DNA from: Planctomycetales bacterium
GTDB taxonomy: Bacteria; Planctomycetota; Planctomycetia; Planctomycetales; Planctomycetaceae
NCBI GenBank assembly: GCA_026400835.1
Contig: JAPLOA010000086.1
Coordinates: 1-64,000 of the forward strand
DNA length: 64,000 bases
Reading direction: 5' to 3'
A model generated the notes under the pieces. It worked only from the letters and a program-made list of their open reading frames with translations, did no database searches and was not told the origin of the DNA. The translations under genes were made by a program, and so were the position numbers. Numbering within the stretch: the stretch's first letter is position 1; each line of letters opens with the position of its first letter. Of the stretch, positions 43,131-52,288 are shown one piece after another.

Positions 43131-43466
43131 TTAACCGGGTGGCCACGCGAGACCTCGCCCGCCCATAATGTGGATGTGCAGATGGAAGACCGTTTGACCG
43201 CCATGAGGTCCCGTGTTGACGACCGTTCGATAACCACCTTCCAGACCCAGCAATGCGGCAATTTTTGGGACGGTCATCAACAGGTGACCGCACAGCTCCG
43301 CATCGTCCTCGGTCAGCTCGTTCAAAGACGCGACAGGTTTCTTCGGAATCAGCAGAACGTGCACGGGAGCCTGAGGATTCACGTCGCGAAAAGCGAGGCA
43401 ATGACTGTCTTCGTAGACAATATCAGCCGGGATCTCGCGCTGAATAATTTTCAGGAAAATCGTCAC
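43131..43466 (-). CDS. HIT family (HinT-like) nucleotide-binding protein
   Basis: 111 residues of the histidine-triad superfamily. The N-terminal IFLKIIQREIPADIVYEDSH and FRDVNPQAPVHVLLIPKKPV are typical; the triad HLHIH is at residues 95-99 (TVFHLHIHIMGG). HinT-type enzymes hydrolyse AMP-lysine or other purine phosphoramidates; the length and end (MGGRGLAWPPG) fit this branch. Start is GTG at 43466 (MTIFLK), consistent with family N-termini. Cytoplasmic, no operon partner within 70 bases upstream other than the C-terminal end of the long protein at 43644. Confidence 0.95.
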   Translation of the reverse strand: MTIFLKIIQREIPADIVYEDSHCLAFRDVNPQAPVHVLLIPKKPVASLNELTEDDAELCGHLLMTVPKIAALLGLEGGYRTVVNTGPHGGQTVFHLHIHIMGGRGLAWPPG

Positions 43467-43643
43467 TCAATTCCTCACTGCTGTCCGCGAATCTGCCATC
43501 TAAAACTCGAATTCAGCAGCACAATTTCGCTGCCGATCCCGGTCGCCCCTGATTTCCACACAAGAAGGTATCAGGAATTGCCGGAAACACCAGCGATCCG
43601 GATCGCCCCGCACGCTGCAACGCGCGCGGTTCCAGCAGCGATT

Positions 43644-45872
43644 CTACGGGATCAGCTTGCCCGAATTCTGGTCGATCGCACGTTGCCAGCGGCGGATTGC
43701 ATCACGGCGACGTGACGAATCGGCGTCCGGATGAAATCCCTTGCGGTCCTTTGTGATTTGCTCCATGCGATAGATGGCCAAAGTCCTGGCCACAGGTCGT
43801 TCGCTTTCCAGCATAGCGATCAGGTCTGCAACGACGTTCGGATCAGCGGCCTGAGAGTTTGTCAGTCCTTTCAGCAACTGCATGATAGGCTCCGCATCGG
43901 CTTTAGGAATACGAGTCTCCAAGCCCAGTCGCACGGCTTTTCGTCCGGCTGAGGAACTATTCATGATCGCAGTCAAGCCATCAATAGCCGCACGATGAAT
44001 CGATTCATCCCTCACGCCAAACAATACGGATAAGAGTCGATCTGTATCATGCGTCAGCGACAATACCTGGACGGCAAGGACTCCATACTGCGGATTCCGT
44101 TCGTCCAGCAGTGTCAGAACACTGTCGCCCGGTTCAGAGTTGTTGGACAACAATTCCAGCAAACGAAGATTCTGCTTGCTGATTTCCGGCAAAGTCTCCG
44201 ATGACGAATCAAAGTACCATCCTGGCAGCGCAGAAACGGCTTCACCGTTGTCGATCATCACGGTCGATGAATCCTTGAGCCCTGCCACTGACCAGATCGC
44301 ACGCTGATTCTGTTTCAGCTGAGCGGCTTCAGTTTGCTCCGGACTTTGCATCAACACAAAGCCTTCCAGCACTGTCATTTCTACCTGCAGGTCAGAATCA
44401 ATCTGCAGAAAAGTGCCTGCTGTCTCGCTCGCCGTGTCATCGGTGGTCGGCAATAAATCCTGCAGGACTGGCATGACGGGCGTCACCTGCAAAGCGACTC
44501 GAGTTTCCGCAGAACCCAGAGTCAGGCGAGTCATCGTCTGGCCAACTCCGAGATTAAACTCCGGGCGAACTTCGTCATTCCATGCGACGGCCGCATTGGC
44601 CGACAGCTTTAATCGCCCGGACAAAAGATCTAACCCTCCCGATGCACCGCGCTGCATTCGCACGAGGCAGGGGCCATACAATTCCGCAACATAGCCTTTG
44701 GCTCCGGTCGTCACGACCAACGGAAATCGCTCAGTAACACCAAACCAGCCTGGTCCGATGATCGGAGCGCAATTCACATTGTTCGGAGCATTCTCCACTG
44801 CATCTCCACCGGGGATTCTAATGAACGACTGCCAGCGCCCCATCAGCTCTTCTCGCACTAACAGGCTGCGACTGTCAACCTGCAGGTAGTATGAAACAGG
44901 AACCTCGGGCTCGGTCTCGATCGGCACCTCAATTGGATTCGAATTCGCAGGAGGAATACTCGTCGATGTCGACGACGCATCGGCTGGCGTCGTTTCAGCC
45001 ATCGGTTTTTCTGTCGACGGAGGATTGGCTGAGCCCGCAGGATTGTCGGTGGCCGCCACAACCGCGTCGGGCTTTTTCGAGCCGACATCTCCCGAGTTCG
45101 CAGCCCCGTTCACCTTCGCAGCATCGTTTACCGCAGGCTGATTATCGTTCTTTGCAATGTCCACAGTGCCAGCTTTATCATCCGCCACCACAACCTGATC
45201 AGGTTTCGCAGGCTCTTTCGCATCTGCAGCATCTGCGATTCTTCCGTCTGCCGCTTTTGCATCCGCAGCAGCGACCTCCTGCTGAGCCACTGGTTGAGAC
45301 TTCTTCGGTCCAAACAATGTCGAATCGGAGATCAGAACAGCCACCCAGATTAATCCCAATACCCCCGCTACAATAACCGGAATTCGTTTGGACGAAGTCT
45401 TCTGCACCGTCAACGGCTTCCATGCACTCGCGGGTCCGGCCGCGGCAGTCCCAGGTGCGGATTCCGCATTCAAGGTACGCACGAGCGACGTTTTCCCGGA
45501 CGGATCAAGACCATAGAGCCGATCACGAAGACGAGGCTCCACGGTGACGGGATCTCGCAATAATCCCAGGATTTCATGAGTCGCTGCGACTTCGGCCAGC
45601 ATTGCATCCGACGACAGAATCTCGCGTTCAATACGAGCCACCAGGTCAGGAGTTAGCTGGTCATCCAGATACTCCGCGATCAGATTCGGCTCAATCATCG
45701 GCTGCGCTTTGCCGGGATCGGCCAGTCGACGTCGACGCTTCACATCTCGGATGCGTTCGACAAGATCGGTGGTAAACGGACTGTTCGCGATCTTCTGCCC
45801 AATCTCCCGCGCATTGGCAGGCGGCAATCGGTCGTCCAGATACGCCAGCAGAGTTCTTAAAGTCAGTCGCAT
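43644..45872 (-). CDS. Membrane-anchored protein with anti-sigma-like head and HEAT-like tail
   Basis: 742 residues from the ATG at 45872, which follows AAGGTG at five bases; a GTG two codons earlier is possible. N-terminus: two copies of a small helical unit (LLAYLDDRLPPANAREIGQK, LIAEYLDDQLTPDLVARIER), resembling zinc-less anti-sigma N-domains. One membrane helix near residue 175 (IPVIVAGVLGLIWVAVLI). Then a 140-residue low-complexity linker rich in Ala, Asp, Lys and Pro, a beta-rich middle (SYYLQVDSRSLLVREELMGR ... GPCLVRMQRGASGGLDLLSG), and a C-terminal array of HEAT-like helical repeats (AVQVLSLTHDTDRLLSVLFG). An envelope-spanning regulator or scaffold is a fair guess; no named family. 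Confidence 0.82.
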   Translation of the reverse strand: MRLTLRTLLAYLDDRLPPANAREIGQKIANSPFTTDLVERIRDVKRRRRLADPGKAQPMIEPNLIAEYLDDQLTPDLVARIEREILSSDAMLAEVAATHEILGLLRDPVTVEPRLRDRLYGLDPSGKTSLVRTLNAESAPGTAAAGPASAWKPLTVQKTSSKRIPVIVAGVLGLIWVAVLISDSTLFGPKKSQPVAQQEVAAADAKAADGRIADAADAKEPAKPDQVVVADDKAGTVDIAKNDNQPAVNDAAKVNGAANSGDVGSKKPDAVVAATDNPAGSANPPSTEKPMAETTPADASSTSTSIPPANSNPIEVPIETEPEVPVSYYLQVDSRSLLVREELMGRWQSFIRIPGGDAVENAPNNVNCAPIIGPGWFGVTERFPLVVTTGAKGYVAELYGPCLVRMQRGASGGLDLLSGRLKLSANAAVAWNDEVRPEFNLGVGQTMTRLTLGSAETRVALQVTPVMPVLQDLLPTTDDTASETAGTFLQIDSDLQVEMTVLEGFVLMQSPEQTEAAQLKQNQRAIWSVAGLKDSSTVMIDNGEAVSALPGWYFDSSSETLPEISKQNLRLLELLSNNSEPGDSVLTLLDERNPQYGVLAVQVLSLTHDTDRLLSVLFGVRDESIHRAAIDGLTAIMNSSSAGRKAVRLGLETRIPKADAEPIMQLLKGLTNSQAADPNVVADLIAMLESERPVARTLAIYRMEQITKDRKGFHPDADSSRRRDAIRRWQRAIDQNSGKLIP

Positions 45873-46291
45873 CGTCACACCTTTTCCAGTTTACCGTGCA
45901 GAGAATCTTACGGGGATTCCGTCGTTGACTGAATAGTGCTGATCCGGGGAATGTTTCGTTCAGATATTCTCAGAATTCTCTCACTTGCAATGAATTCCGC
46001 TGCCCGCAACCCGGGGAAAACGGGCTCCTCCGACCCTGATTCTTGCCATGCAAAGGCAGAAATCACTGATCACCCGGGAGACGTTCTCGAAACAAACTCG
46101 GCTGCGTTCTTTTTATTCCCACCCAAACACCGCTGGCAGGAATCGAAAAAAACCGGCAAGATGCGGCTCAGGAAAACGAAGGAGCCAGCGAGGAGCTGGC
46201 ACGACCTAGCTCCAAAACTACGGTCGCTGAATCATCAGCACACTTTGCCAATCGAAAAATCAGTGGAACTGACGGAGTCCTGTGGGGAACC
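45873..46291. promoter_or_regulatory. Divergent intergenic region
   Basis: About 420 bases between the HEAT-like gene (minus) and the TraB/GumN gene (plus). A small frame here has no protein features. A palindrome ccagcgaggagctggcac is at about 46185-46205. Probably both promoters. Confidence 0.4.
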
Positions 46292-47395
46292 ATGCCTGAT
46301 TCACAAATAACGTCTGTCAATGCGACAGCTCAATCATGTCGTCCAATTCGCTTCCGTCAGGCATTACTGCTGGCGACAGCAATCGCCGTCGTGAACGTGA
46401 CGGCGATCTGTCTCCTGAATAAGTTAGTTTCCGCCGACGAGAAGTCCGCGTCCGCAGAATCAAAACAGAAAGACTCAAAAGCCGCGAAAGACGCCGCGAA
46501 AGACAAGGAGAAGCCGGAACAGGAGTACGTGCGTATTCGTACGACAGAAAAAGGTCTCGCCCTCGCTCTGGAGACATCCATCATCACGTTTTCCGACGCG
46601 GAGAAGTATCCGAATGCCACCGTCGACTTGATCGGCGCGATTCACCTCGGTGAGCCCGAATACTATTCACAACTGAATGAGGTCTTTAAAAAATACGACG
46701 TTCTGCTTTACGAAGCCGTCATGCCCGAAGAAGCTCTGGAGCAAGGCCTGCGTCCGGGCGGCGGCACCGGGTCTCGTCGAAAAGATCTGACTGATGAGCA
46801 GGAATGGACGGATGCCAAAGTCGGACTGACGGCAATCTCGGTGCTGCAGCTGGGGATGAAGGATGCTCTGGGGATGGAGTTTCAGTTGACCGGAGTGGAC
46901 TACACGGCAGAAAACTTCGTTCATGCGGACATGACGGCCGAAGAGTTTGAATCATCCATGTCGCGCCGCGGCGAAACTTTCTCGGGGATGTTTCTGAAAG
47001 AAATGGGCAAGACGATGTCGGCTCAGCAGGAACAGAATCCGATCGCGATGAATCTGGATTTGATGCTGTCAGCTCTGTCGTCTGATCGAGCTTATCGCAT
47101 TCGCCGCATCGCCGCAGTGCAACTGGCCAAAGGCGCGGAGGGTGATGCTTTTGCGGGGTTCGACGGGACCTCCACAATTATTACCGAACGTAACAAGACG
47201 TGTCTTGATGTGATGAATCGAGAACTCAAAAAGAGCCATAAGAAAGTTGGGATCTTCTACGGAGCTGGCCACTTTGCCGACATGGAAGAACGCATGGTCA
47301 AAGAGTACGGCTTTAAACGAAAGTCTGAAGAATGGCTTGTAGCGTGGCACCTTCGAGACCCAAAGAAATATAATGAAAAGGACGCGGGCAAGTGA
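46292..47395 (+). CDS. TraB/GumN family protein
   Basis: 367 residues with ribosome-binding GGGGA close to the ATG. After a hydrophobic N-terminal segment (LLLATAIAVVNVTAICLL) and a Lys/Glu-rich linker the TraB/GumN core appears: VDLIGAIHLGEPEYYSQLNE and KKYDVLLYEAVMPEE, the first carrying the family's GxxH, and near the end KVGIFYGAGHFADMEERM, a second conserved GxGH. The family (also called TIKI-like) is thought to include metal-dependent proteases; whether this one is active is inference. Anchored, probably facing the periplasm. The next gene starts (GTG) inside its stop codon, so the two are translationally coupled. Confidence 0.88.
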   Translation: MPDSQITSVNATAQSCRPIRFRQALLLATAIAVVNVTAICLLNKLVSADEKSASAESKQKDSKAAKDAAKDKEKPEQEYVRIRTTEKGLALALETSIITFSDAEKYPNATVDLIGAIHLGEPEYYSQLNEVFKKYDVLLYEAVMPEEALEQGLRPGGGTGSRRKDLTDEQEWTDAKVGLTAISVLQLGMKDALGMEFQLTGVDYTAENFVHADMTAEEFESSMSRRGETFSGMFLKEMGKTMSAQQEQNPIAMNLDLMLSALSSDRAYRIRRIAAVQLAKGAEGDAFAGFDGTSTIITERNKTCLDVMNRELKKSHKKVGIFYGAGHFADMEERMVKEYGFKRKSEEWLVAWHLRDPKKYNEKDAGK

Positions 47396-48876
47396 GTGGT
47401 CCCCTGTTTGCCGCCCTGACGATCTCTTCGATTGATGCCGCAATTGTTGTCGCCTATTTAGTGGCGGTGACGCTGATGGGAATCTGGATCGGCCGCGACA
47501 ATAAAGACGTGTCCGATTATCTTCTGGGAGATCGCAGTCTGCCGTGGTGGGCGGTTCTGGGGTCAATCGTCGCCACGGAAACCAGCACCGCGACTTTTCT
47601 CAGCGTGCCCGGGATCGCGTTCGCAAAAGACGGCAACTTCAGTTTCCTGCAACTCGCGTTTGGGTATGTGATCGGGAGAATTCTCGTCTCGATCTGGTTG
47701 CTGCCTTTGTATTTCAAAGGTCAACTCTTTACCGCGTACGAAGTACTTCACAAACGCTTCGGCGGACTGACTCAGAAGACCGCTTCTTTGATCTTTCTCG
47801 TCACCAGAAATCTGGGTGACAGCCTTCGCCTGTTTCTAACGGCCATCGTTGTTAAACAGGTCACAGGGCTGTCGCTGACGGCCAGCATCATTGTTGTTGG
47901 TGCGTCCACTGTGGCTTACACGTTTGTGGGAGGTATGAAAGCGGTTGTCTGGAGCGACTGCCTGCAATTCGTGATCTATGTCGGTGGCGGCATCGCATCT
48001 CTGTTTTTGATTATTCATATGTTACCTGGCGGATGGACACAGTTTACAGAGTTTGCAGCGTCGCAGCAGAAGTTTCGTTTGCTGGATTATTCTCTGGATC
48101 CATCGAAAGCCTACACCATCTGGGCCGGAGTCATCGGCGGTGCAATGCTGACCATGGGGACTCATGGAACTGACCAGATGATGGTGCAACGGTATCTGTG
48201 CATCGGTTCTCAAAAAGGTGCGTCGAAAGCTTTGATATCGAGCGGCTTTGTCGTGCTGGCTCAGTTCGCCTTGTTCCTGATGGTCGGGGTGGCTCTGGCG
48301 GCGTTCTACGATTTTCGCGGGACCGCTTCGGAACTGAAAAAGAACGAAGAGTTCATTACCTTCATCGTGAATGAGATGCCGCCAGGAATGGTAGGCTTTA
48401 CAATTGCGGCTGTGTTCTCGGCCGCAATGTCGACACTCAGCAGCTCCTTGAACTCTTCTGCCGGGGCCGTTGTCAGCGATTTCCTGCATAACGCCGGAAC
48501 TCCCGAGCATCAGATTCGGATGACTCGCTGGATGACTTTGTTCTTCGGCATCCTCCAGATCGTGCTCGCCATTATCTTTGTTTCTATCAGCCTTGATCGG
48601 CTTATCGTTGATCAGGTGCTGGCGGTGGCGGGATTCTCCAGCGGTATTCTGGTGGGGGTCTTTACGCTTGGCGTGACAACTCGTCGCGTCGGCCAGATCA
48701 GCGCGATGTGTGGTATGATGGCCGGCACAGCGGTCCTGTGTTACGTGAAGTTCTTTACGGCGATTGCCTGGCCGTGGTACACGCTGATTGGTGCTGTCAT
48801 CACAATCGTCTGCGGCCTGCTGGTGTCGTTGATGCTCGACAAGCCCGCGACGGATGCTCAAACTGAAGCGACTTGA
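47392..48876 (+). CDS. Sodium:solute symporter (SSS family)
   Basis: 494 residues, about 13 transmembrane helices, of the SSS family that couples Na+ influx to uptake of sugars, amino acids or organic acids. The start is GTG at 47392, overlapping the preceding stop by four bases. Landmarks: YLLGDRSLPWWAVLGSIVAT, ETSTATFLSVPGIAF, VGGMKAVVWSDCLQFVIYV, TMGTHGTDQMMVQRYLC and AAVFSAAMSTLSSSLNSSAG (a sodium-site serine-rich segment). The substrate cannot be told from sequence. Second gene of the TraB-symporter-propeller run. Confidence 0.95.
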   Translation: MSGPLFAALTISSIDAAIVVAYLVAVTLMGIWIGRDNKDVSDYLLGDRSLPWWAVLGSIVATETSTATFLSVPGIAFAKDGNFSFLQLAFGYVIGRILVSIWLLPLYFKGQLFTAYEVLHKRFGGLTQKTASLIFLVTRNLGDSLRLFLTAIVVKQVTGLSLTASIIVVGASTVAYTFVGGMKAVVWSDCLQFVIYVGGGIASLFLIIHMLPGGWTQFTEFAASQQKFRLLDYSLDPSKAYTIWAGVIGGAMLTMGTHGTDQMMVQRYLCIGSQKGASKALISSGFVVLAQFALFLMVGVALAAFYDFRGTASELKKNEEFITFIVNEMPPGMVGFTIAAVFSAAMSTLSSSLNSSAGAVVSDFLHNAGTPEHQIRMTRWMTLFFGILQIVLAIIFVSISLDRLIVDQVLAVAGFSSGILVGVFTLGVTTRRVGQISAMCGMMAGTAVLCYVKFFTAIAWPWYTLIGAVITIVCGLLVSLMLDKPATDAQTEAT

Positions 48877-48962
48877 GCCCGGGCATACCGATCAGTTTGT
48901 TACTCCTGGTTGCGCCTGGCACTTGCAGTCTTCATTTCCCATCTGACCAGGAATCACTGACC

Positions 48963-49898
48963 GTGCCTAACCGCTATTTGTTTCACCGCGCCGCGCTATT
49001 ACTGGCTGTTTGTTTCCATTGGGTCAGCAGTCCCGCGGCACACTGCGATGAGCCGATTCGACATTCGTTCTTTATCGCTGGTCCCACGTTCACGGGCATC
49101 ATTGATGAGGACGACAAGGAAATCTGGAACGCAGGCCGTCCGGCCGCTCGAGATGGCTTTGTGCTGGCCAATGGTAACGTGCTGATCGCATGGGGCGATG
49201 AAGTTCGTGAGCTGACTCGGGAAAACAAAACCGTGTTTCACTACGTCAAATCCGTCGAGAATAGCGAGATTGGTACTGTCGAACGTCTCGACAACGGTCA
49301 CACGCTGATTACAGAACTGGGCAGGAAACCAAGACTGCTGGAGGTCGCCTCTGACGGGAAAATTGCTGTCGAAGTTCCACTGCAACCGGAGACCGACAAC
49401 GCACACATGCAGACGCGTATGGCACGAAAGCTTGCCAATGGCAACTACATTGTGCCACATCTGCTGGCCTTCAAAGTGAAGGAGTATTCACCGGAGGGAA
49501 CCATCTTAAAGGAGTTCCCTACCGACGCCGCAGAACTCGGCGGCCGTGCGGCAGAGAACTGGCCGTTCACGGCAATACGACTGGAGAACGGCCATACGGT
49601 GATCAACTTGACTCACGGCAACAGGACGATTGAAGTGGACGCCGACGGTAAGGTGGTCTGGATGATCGGCAATTCAGACTTTCCCGACGTAAAGCCGTTC
49701 GCGGATCCCTGCGGTGGTCAACGTCTGCCGAACGGAAACACCGTGATCGCCAGTTATGCGTCACAGCAGGCAATCAAAGTCTTTGAAGTCACTCCGGAAA
49801 AGAAGATGGTCTGGAAATACACGGGCCCGCATCGAGCACACGAGATTCAAATTCTGACGACGAATGGGAAGCCGATCGCAGGCAAACCTTTGAAGTAA
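48963..49898 (+). CDS. Secreted propeller protein with NG[NH] repeats (arylsulfotransferase/PQQ-like)
   Basis: About 311 residues from GTG at 48963 (AGGAA upstream; MPNRYLFHRAALLLAVCF makes a signal peptide). An earlier TTG at 48873 would overlap the symporter stop but has no such leader. The fold is a beta propeller with five or six repeated blade motifs: LANGNVLIAWG, LDNGHTLITELG, LANGNYIVPHL, LENGHTVINLTHG, LPNGNTVIASY, each followed by a strand such as VWMIGN or WKYTGPH. Such propellers occur in arylsulfotransferases and PQQ-like sugar-binding proteins; catalytic residues are not evident. Third in the packed run, so perhaps it binds or processes the symporter's substrate outside. Confidence 0.82.
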   Translation: MPNRYLFHRAALLLAVCFHWVSSPAAHCDEPIRHSFFIAGPTFTGIIDEDDKEIWNAGRPAARDGFVLANGNVLIAWGDEVRELTRENKTVFHYVKSVENSEIGTVERLDNGHTLITELGRKPRLLEVASDGKIAVEVPLQPETDNAHMQTRMARKLANGNYIVPHLLAFKVKEYSPEGTILKEFPTDAAELGGRAAENWPFTAIRLENGHTVINLTHGNRTIEVDADGKVVWMIGNSDFPDVKPFADPCGGQRLPNGNTVIASYASQQAIKVFEVTPEKKMVWKYTGPHRAHEIQILTTNGKPIAGKPLK

Positions 49899-49943
49899 GC
49901 AGTCCAAAGCGGCGAGGACTCTTTTCTGCCAGCGAAAAGAAGA

Positions 49944-49978
49944 AGGCCCGGCAAATGCTGAAAGCAATTGCCGGGCCT
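49944..49978 (-). terminator. Rho-independent terminator (DUF1559 gene)
   Basis: Perfect 11-bp stem aggcccggcaa / ttgccgggcct with a 13-base loop. The minus-strand side is followed by a T-rich tract (cttcttcttttc), so it ends the DUF1559 transcript; the convergent propeller transcript may also stop there. Confidence 0.78.
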
Positions 49979-50049
49979 CGCGAAAAGATGAATCAAATCG
50001 ACAGAGTTAACGGTGCACAACGTCTCTTTGTCGACCTCATTCTGCCAGA

Positions 50050-51060
50050 TCAGAACTCGCCAAGCACTTCGCCACCCTGGAGTGTAATCAGGCCGACGAG
50101 TGTCGCGCCGGACATGTTCTCGCTCAGGAAACGGACGGAGCCGTCAGCCAGAAGAGCTTGTACGCCGCCAGTGTGGAAGGAGTACATTTCGCTGTCGTTT
50201 GTGCAGTTCATGTTGCAGGTTCCCACGATGGTTGTGGTGCCGCTGTTGCTGGTGTTGTTTTGCAGACCTGCTGTGTTAGCACCGTCAACGCTGAATCCTC
50301 CGTTGATGTCAGCCCAGCCCCAGCCATCAGCAGTGAACGGAGTCCCAACGGCAATATTGCCAGCTCGAGGATTTATTCCGGGAATTCGCCCGATGTACTG
50401 TCGTGGTCGTCCAGCATCTTCCGCGATCAGCATTGTGTTGGAGGTTCCGTCGGTAATGTCACGGAGTCTGGTGCCACCCGGTCCACGTCCTAGTCCGCCC
50501 ATCGCATCTCTAGTATTAATCGAAGGAAGCCCAGCCGCAACGATAAATGCGTTACGCACAGCGTTGACTGAACCGTAGTCGCTGTATCCCCAAATAGGCT
50601 GGCCAGTCCGTGAAGCGTTGGTGATACCATCATACAGAGCCTGAGTCGGCAGGGTACGACCACTTGGTGTCGAAGGGCAAACGAACGCAGCCAATTGTGT
50701 CGTTGTGATTGGGTCGTTGCCCGGTGCAAACCAGTTGATGTTGAAATTGTACTGAGAATACATCGCAGACTGTTCGAGGAATGGCAGAATCATCACGTTC
50801 CATGACTGCTGGAAAACTGGGGTTGAGATATTGATGCGGCTCGGTGGAAACATGTTGTAGCTTCCTTCGTAGTTGTGCAGAGCCAATCCGAGTTGCTTCA
50901 GATTGTTCTTGCACTGTGTTCGGCGAGCAGCTTCTCGGGCCTGCTGAACAGCAGGAAGCAGAAGTGCAATCAGAATCGCGATGATCGCAATAACCACCAG
51001 CAGTTCGATCAGCGTAAAGCCACGTGAGGCTGATCTGAGTTTGGATTTCAACATGAACAA
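50050..51060 (-). CDS. DUF1559 pseudopilin-like protein
   Basis: 336 residues. The N-terminus is a type IV pilin/pseudopilin leader, cleaved before the conserved Phe and N-methylated: [20 protein letters not shown], followed by the fixed text [20 protein letters not shown] and [15 protein letters not shown]. The C-terminal part has the H-x-[19 protein letters not shown] signature and ends in LGEF, both hallmarks of DUF1559. These are numerous in planctomycetes; they are assumed to be secretion or surface filament components, unproven. It follows a small lipoprotein gene by 166 bases on the same strand. Terminator downstream. Confidence 0.95.
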   Translation of the reverse strand: MFMLKSKLRSASRGFTLIELLVVIAIIAILIALLLPAVQQAREAARRTQCKNNLKQLGLALHNYEGSYNMFPPSRINISTPVFQQSWNVMILPFLEQSAMYSQYNFNINWFAPGNDPITTTQLAAFVCPSTPSGRTLPTQALYDGITNASRTGQPIWGYSDYGSVNAVRNAFIVAAGLPSINTRDAMGGLGRGPGGTRLRDITDGTSNTMLIAEDAGRPRQYIGRIPGINPRAGNIAVGTPFTADGWGWADINGGFSVDGANTAGLQNNTSNSGTTTIVGTCNMNCTNDSEMYSFHTGGVQALLADGSVRFLSENMSGATLVGLITLQGGEVLGEF

Positions 51061-51226
51061 ATTCCTTCCGATTAAGTGTTTCAGGCAGCGAGAACAATTC
51101 CGGCTGCAAAAAAAAATTCACAACCAATGACAATAGTGGATAGCTGTTGACGATCTCGCGGCATGAACTGTGAGACTGTTTGTGACGCACACAAGCACGC
51201 AGTTCAGCGAGTCCGTCTCAGGTGGT

Positions 51227-51664
51227 TTATCGAGTCTTCAGATCCATCACGATGGCTTCGCTGAGTCCTGGTTTGACTTCCAGTTCAAGACCTGACGTCG
51301 CAGGATCCTGGTATCGCCGAGGAAGTTTCTCCGGACCGTATTCGGCATCGCTGGAAGACTGGGAAAGCTTGTCAGCCCAGGAGACCGTGACCTGATACTT
51401 GCCTTCAGGAGCTCCGTCGTCAGGCTGGTAGGTTGTCAGCGAAAACTTGCCAGTTTCGTCAGTAACTCCATGAGGAGTCACGACTCCGAGTTCCGGCTTT
51501 CCGGCGGCATGCAGTGACACCATCGCGCCGCCGGCTGGCTTGCCGTTCACATTCACAATTCCGGTAAATGGATGCAGGGCCACTTGAGGCACATCTTTGG
51601 GAGGTTCACCGCATCCGGCAAACGCGATCGCCGCCAGGAGGGCAGTGATTCGTAGCTTCTTCAT
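51227..51664 (-). CDS. Small lipoprotein with carboxypeptidase-regulatory-like fold
   Basis: 145 residues: lipoprotein signal with the lipobox AFAGC (Cys18), then a single beta-sandwich (FTGIVNVNGKPAGGAMVSLH, VTDETGKFSLTTYQPDDGAP, EGKYQVTVSW), i.e. a transthyretin/carboxypeptidase-regulatory-like domain. Upstream partner of DUF1559 on the same strand, a pairing repeated at 61.6-63.2 kb in the opposite order. Likely anchored at the outer or cytoplasmic membrane and helping the pseudopilin's surface system; inference only. Confidence 0.88.
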   Translation of the reverse strand: MKKLRITALLAAIAFAGCGEPPKDVPQVALHPFTGIVNVNGKPAGGAMVSLHAAGKPELGVVTPHGVTDETGKFSLTTYQPDDGAPEGKYQVTVSWADKLSQSSSDAEYGPEKLPRRYQDPATSGLELEVKPGLSEAIVMDLKTR

Positions 51665-52288
51665 GAAGAAAAGTTCCCCGCGGAGAAATTGTTAAAACGA
51701 GCACAAAGGCAGGACTACCCGTATGCTTCGTTTTCCTGATTATGAAGGTCAATTGTTAAGGGATTGTTAATCCTGCGGAGGATCCCATTCCTGAAGATGC
51801 ATGGCGTAGGTTCTTCGGCGACTCAGTCAACGCGACCCGAACGCTTTATCAGGACGAGAGGTGAACGTTTTGCGGAGTTCGGGAAACGTCGCATTATCTG
51901 TTAAGGAACAGTCCCGAGATAACATCCCGTTTTCACTGCGGCGAGAAATCACAACCCGAAACGTCAGTGAGGGATTTCTCTGCCGGGCATCGATCCCTTG
52001 CTAACGCGTCGGGTCGTGATTTCGGGAACTTGTTTCGGGACTGGTCCTAAGATTGCGGTGTTAACTGAGTTGAGCAGGATCCTGCTTGCACAGGGGATTC
52101 CTGGTTAATCCAAAGAGCTACATCGATGATGAAACCAAAAGCCCACGGGCGGGACGAGGTCGAAAACGATTTCCGACGGATGTGCTGAACAATCCTGATC
52201 GTTACTCTGTGCCGTTATGGTTTTAATGCTCCTCACATTTCCGTCCGTGTCAGCTCGACTGTGCTGAGATTATTGTTTTTGGAACAAC
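51665..52288. other. Intergenic region with a MITE-like element
   Basis: Between the lipoprotein gene (minus) and the MMPL gene (plus). Contains the 150-bp inverted-repeat element described separately. Both promoters should lie here; no other gene seen. Confidence 0.5.
51901..52050. repeat. MITE-like element with terminal inverted repeats
   Basis: Left end ttaaggaacagtcccga and right end tcgggactggtcctaa are inverted copies (16 of 17 bases, one gap). Inside are acaacccgaaacgtcagtga and cccttgctaacgcgtcggg, the same building blocks as in the repeat blocks at 13.3, 39.0 and 55.6 kb. A partial left end is seen at 28571 and another at about 38907. No coding capacity. Confidence 0.75.

Noticed and set aside
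48022-48861. 279-residue open frame on the minus strand
   Set aside because: Antisense to the sodium:solute symporter; composition (His/Asn/Arg-rich) is typical of a shadow frame.
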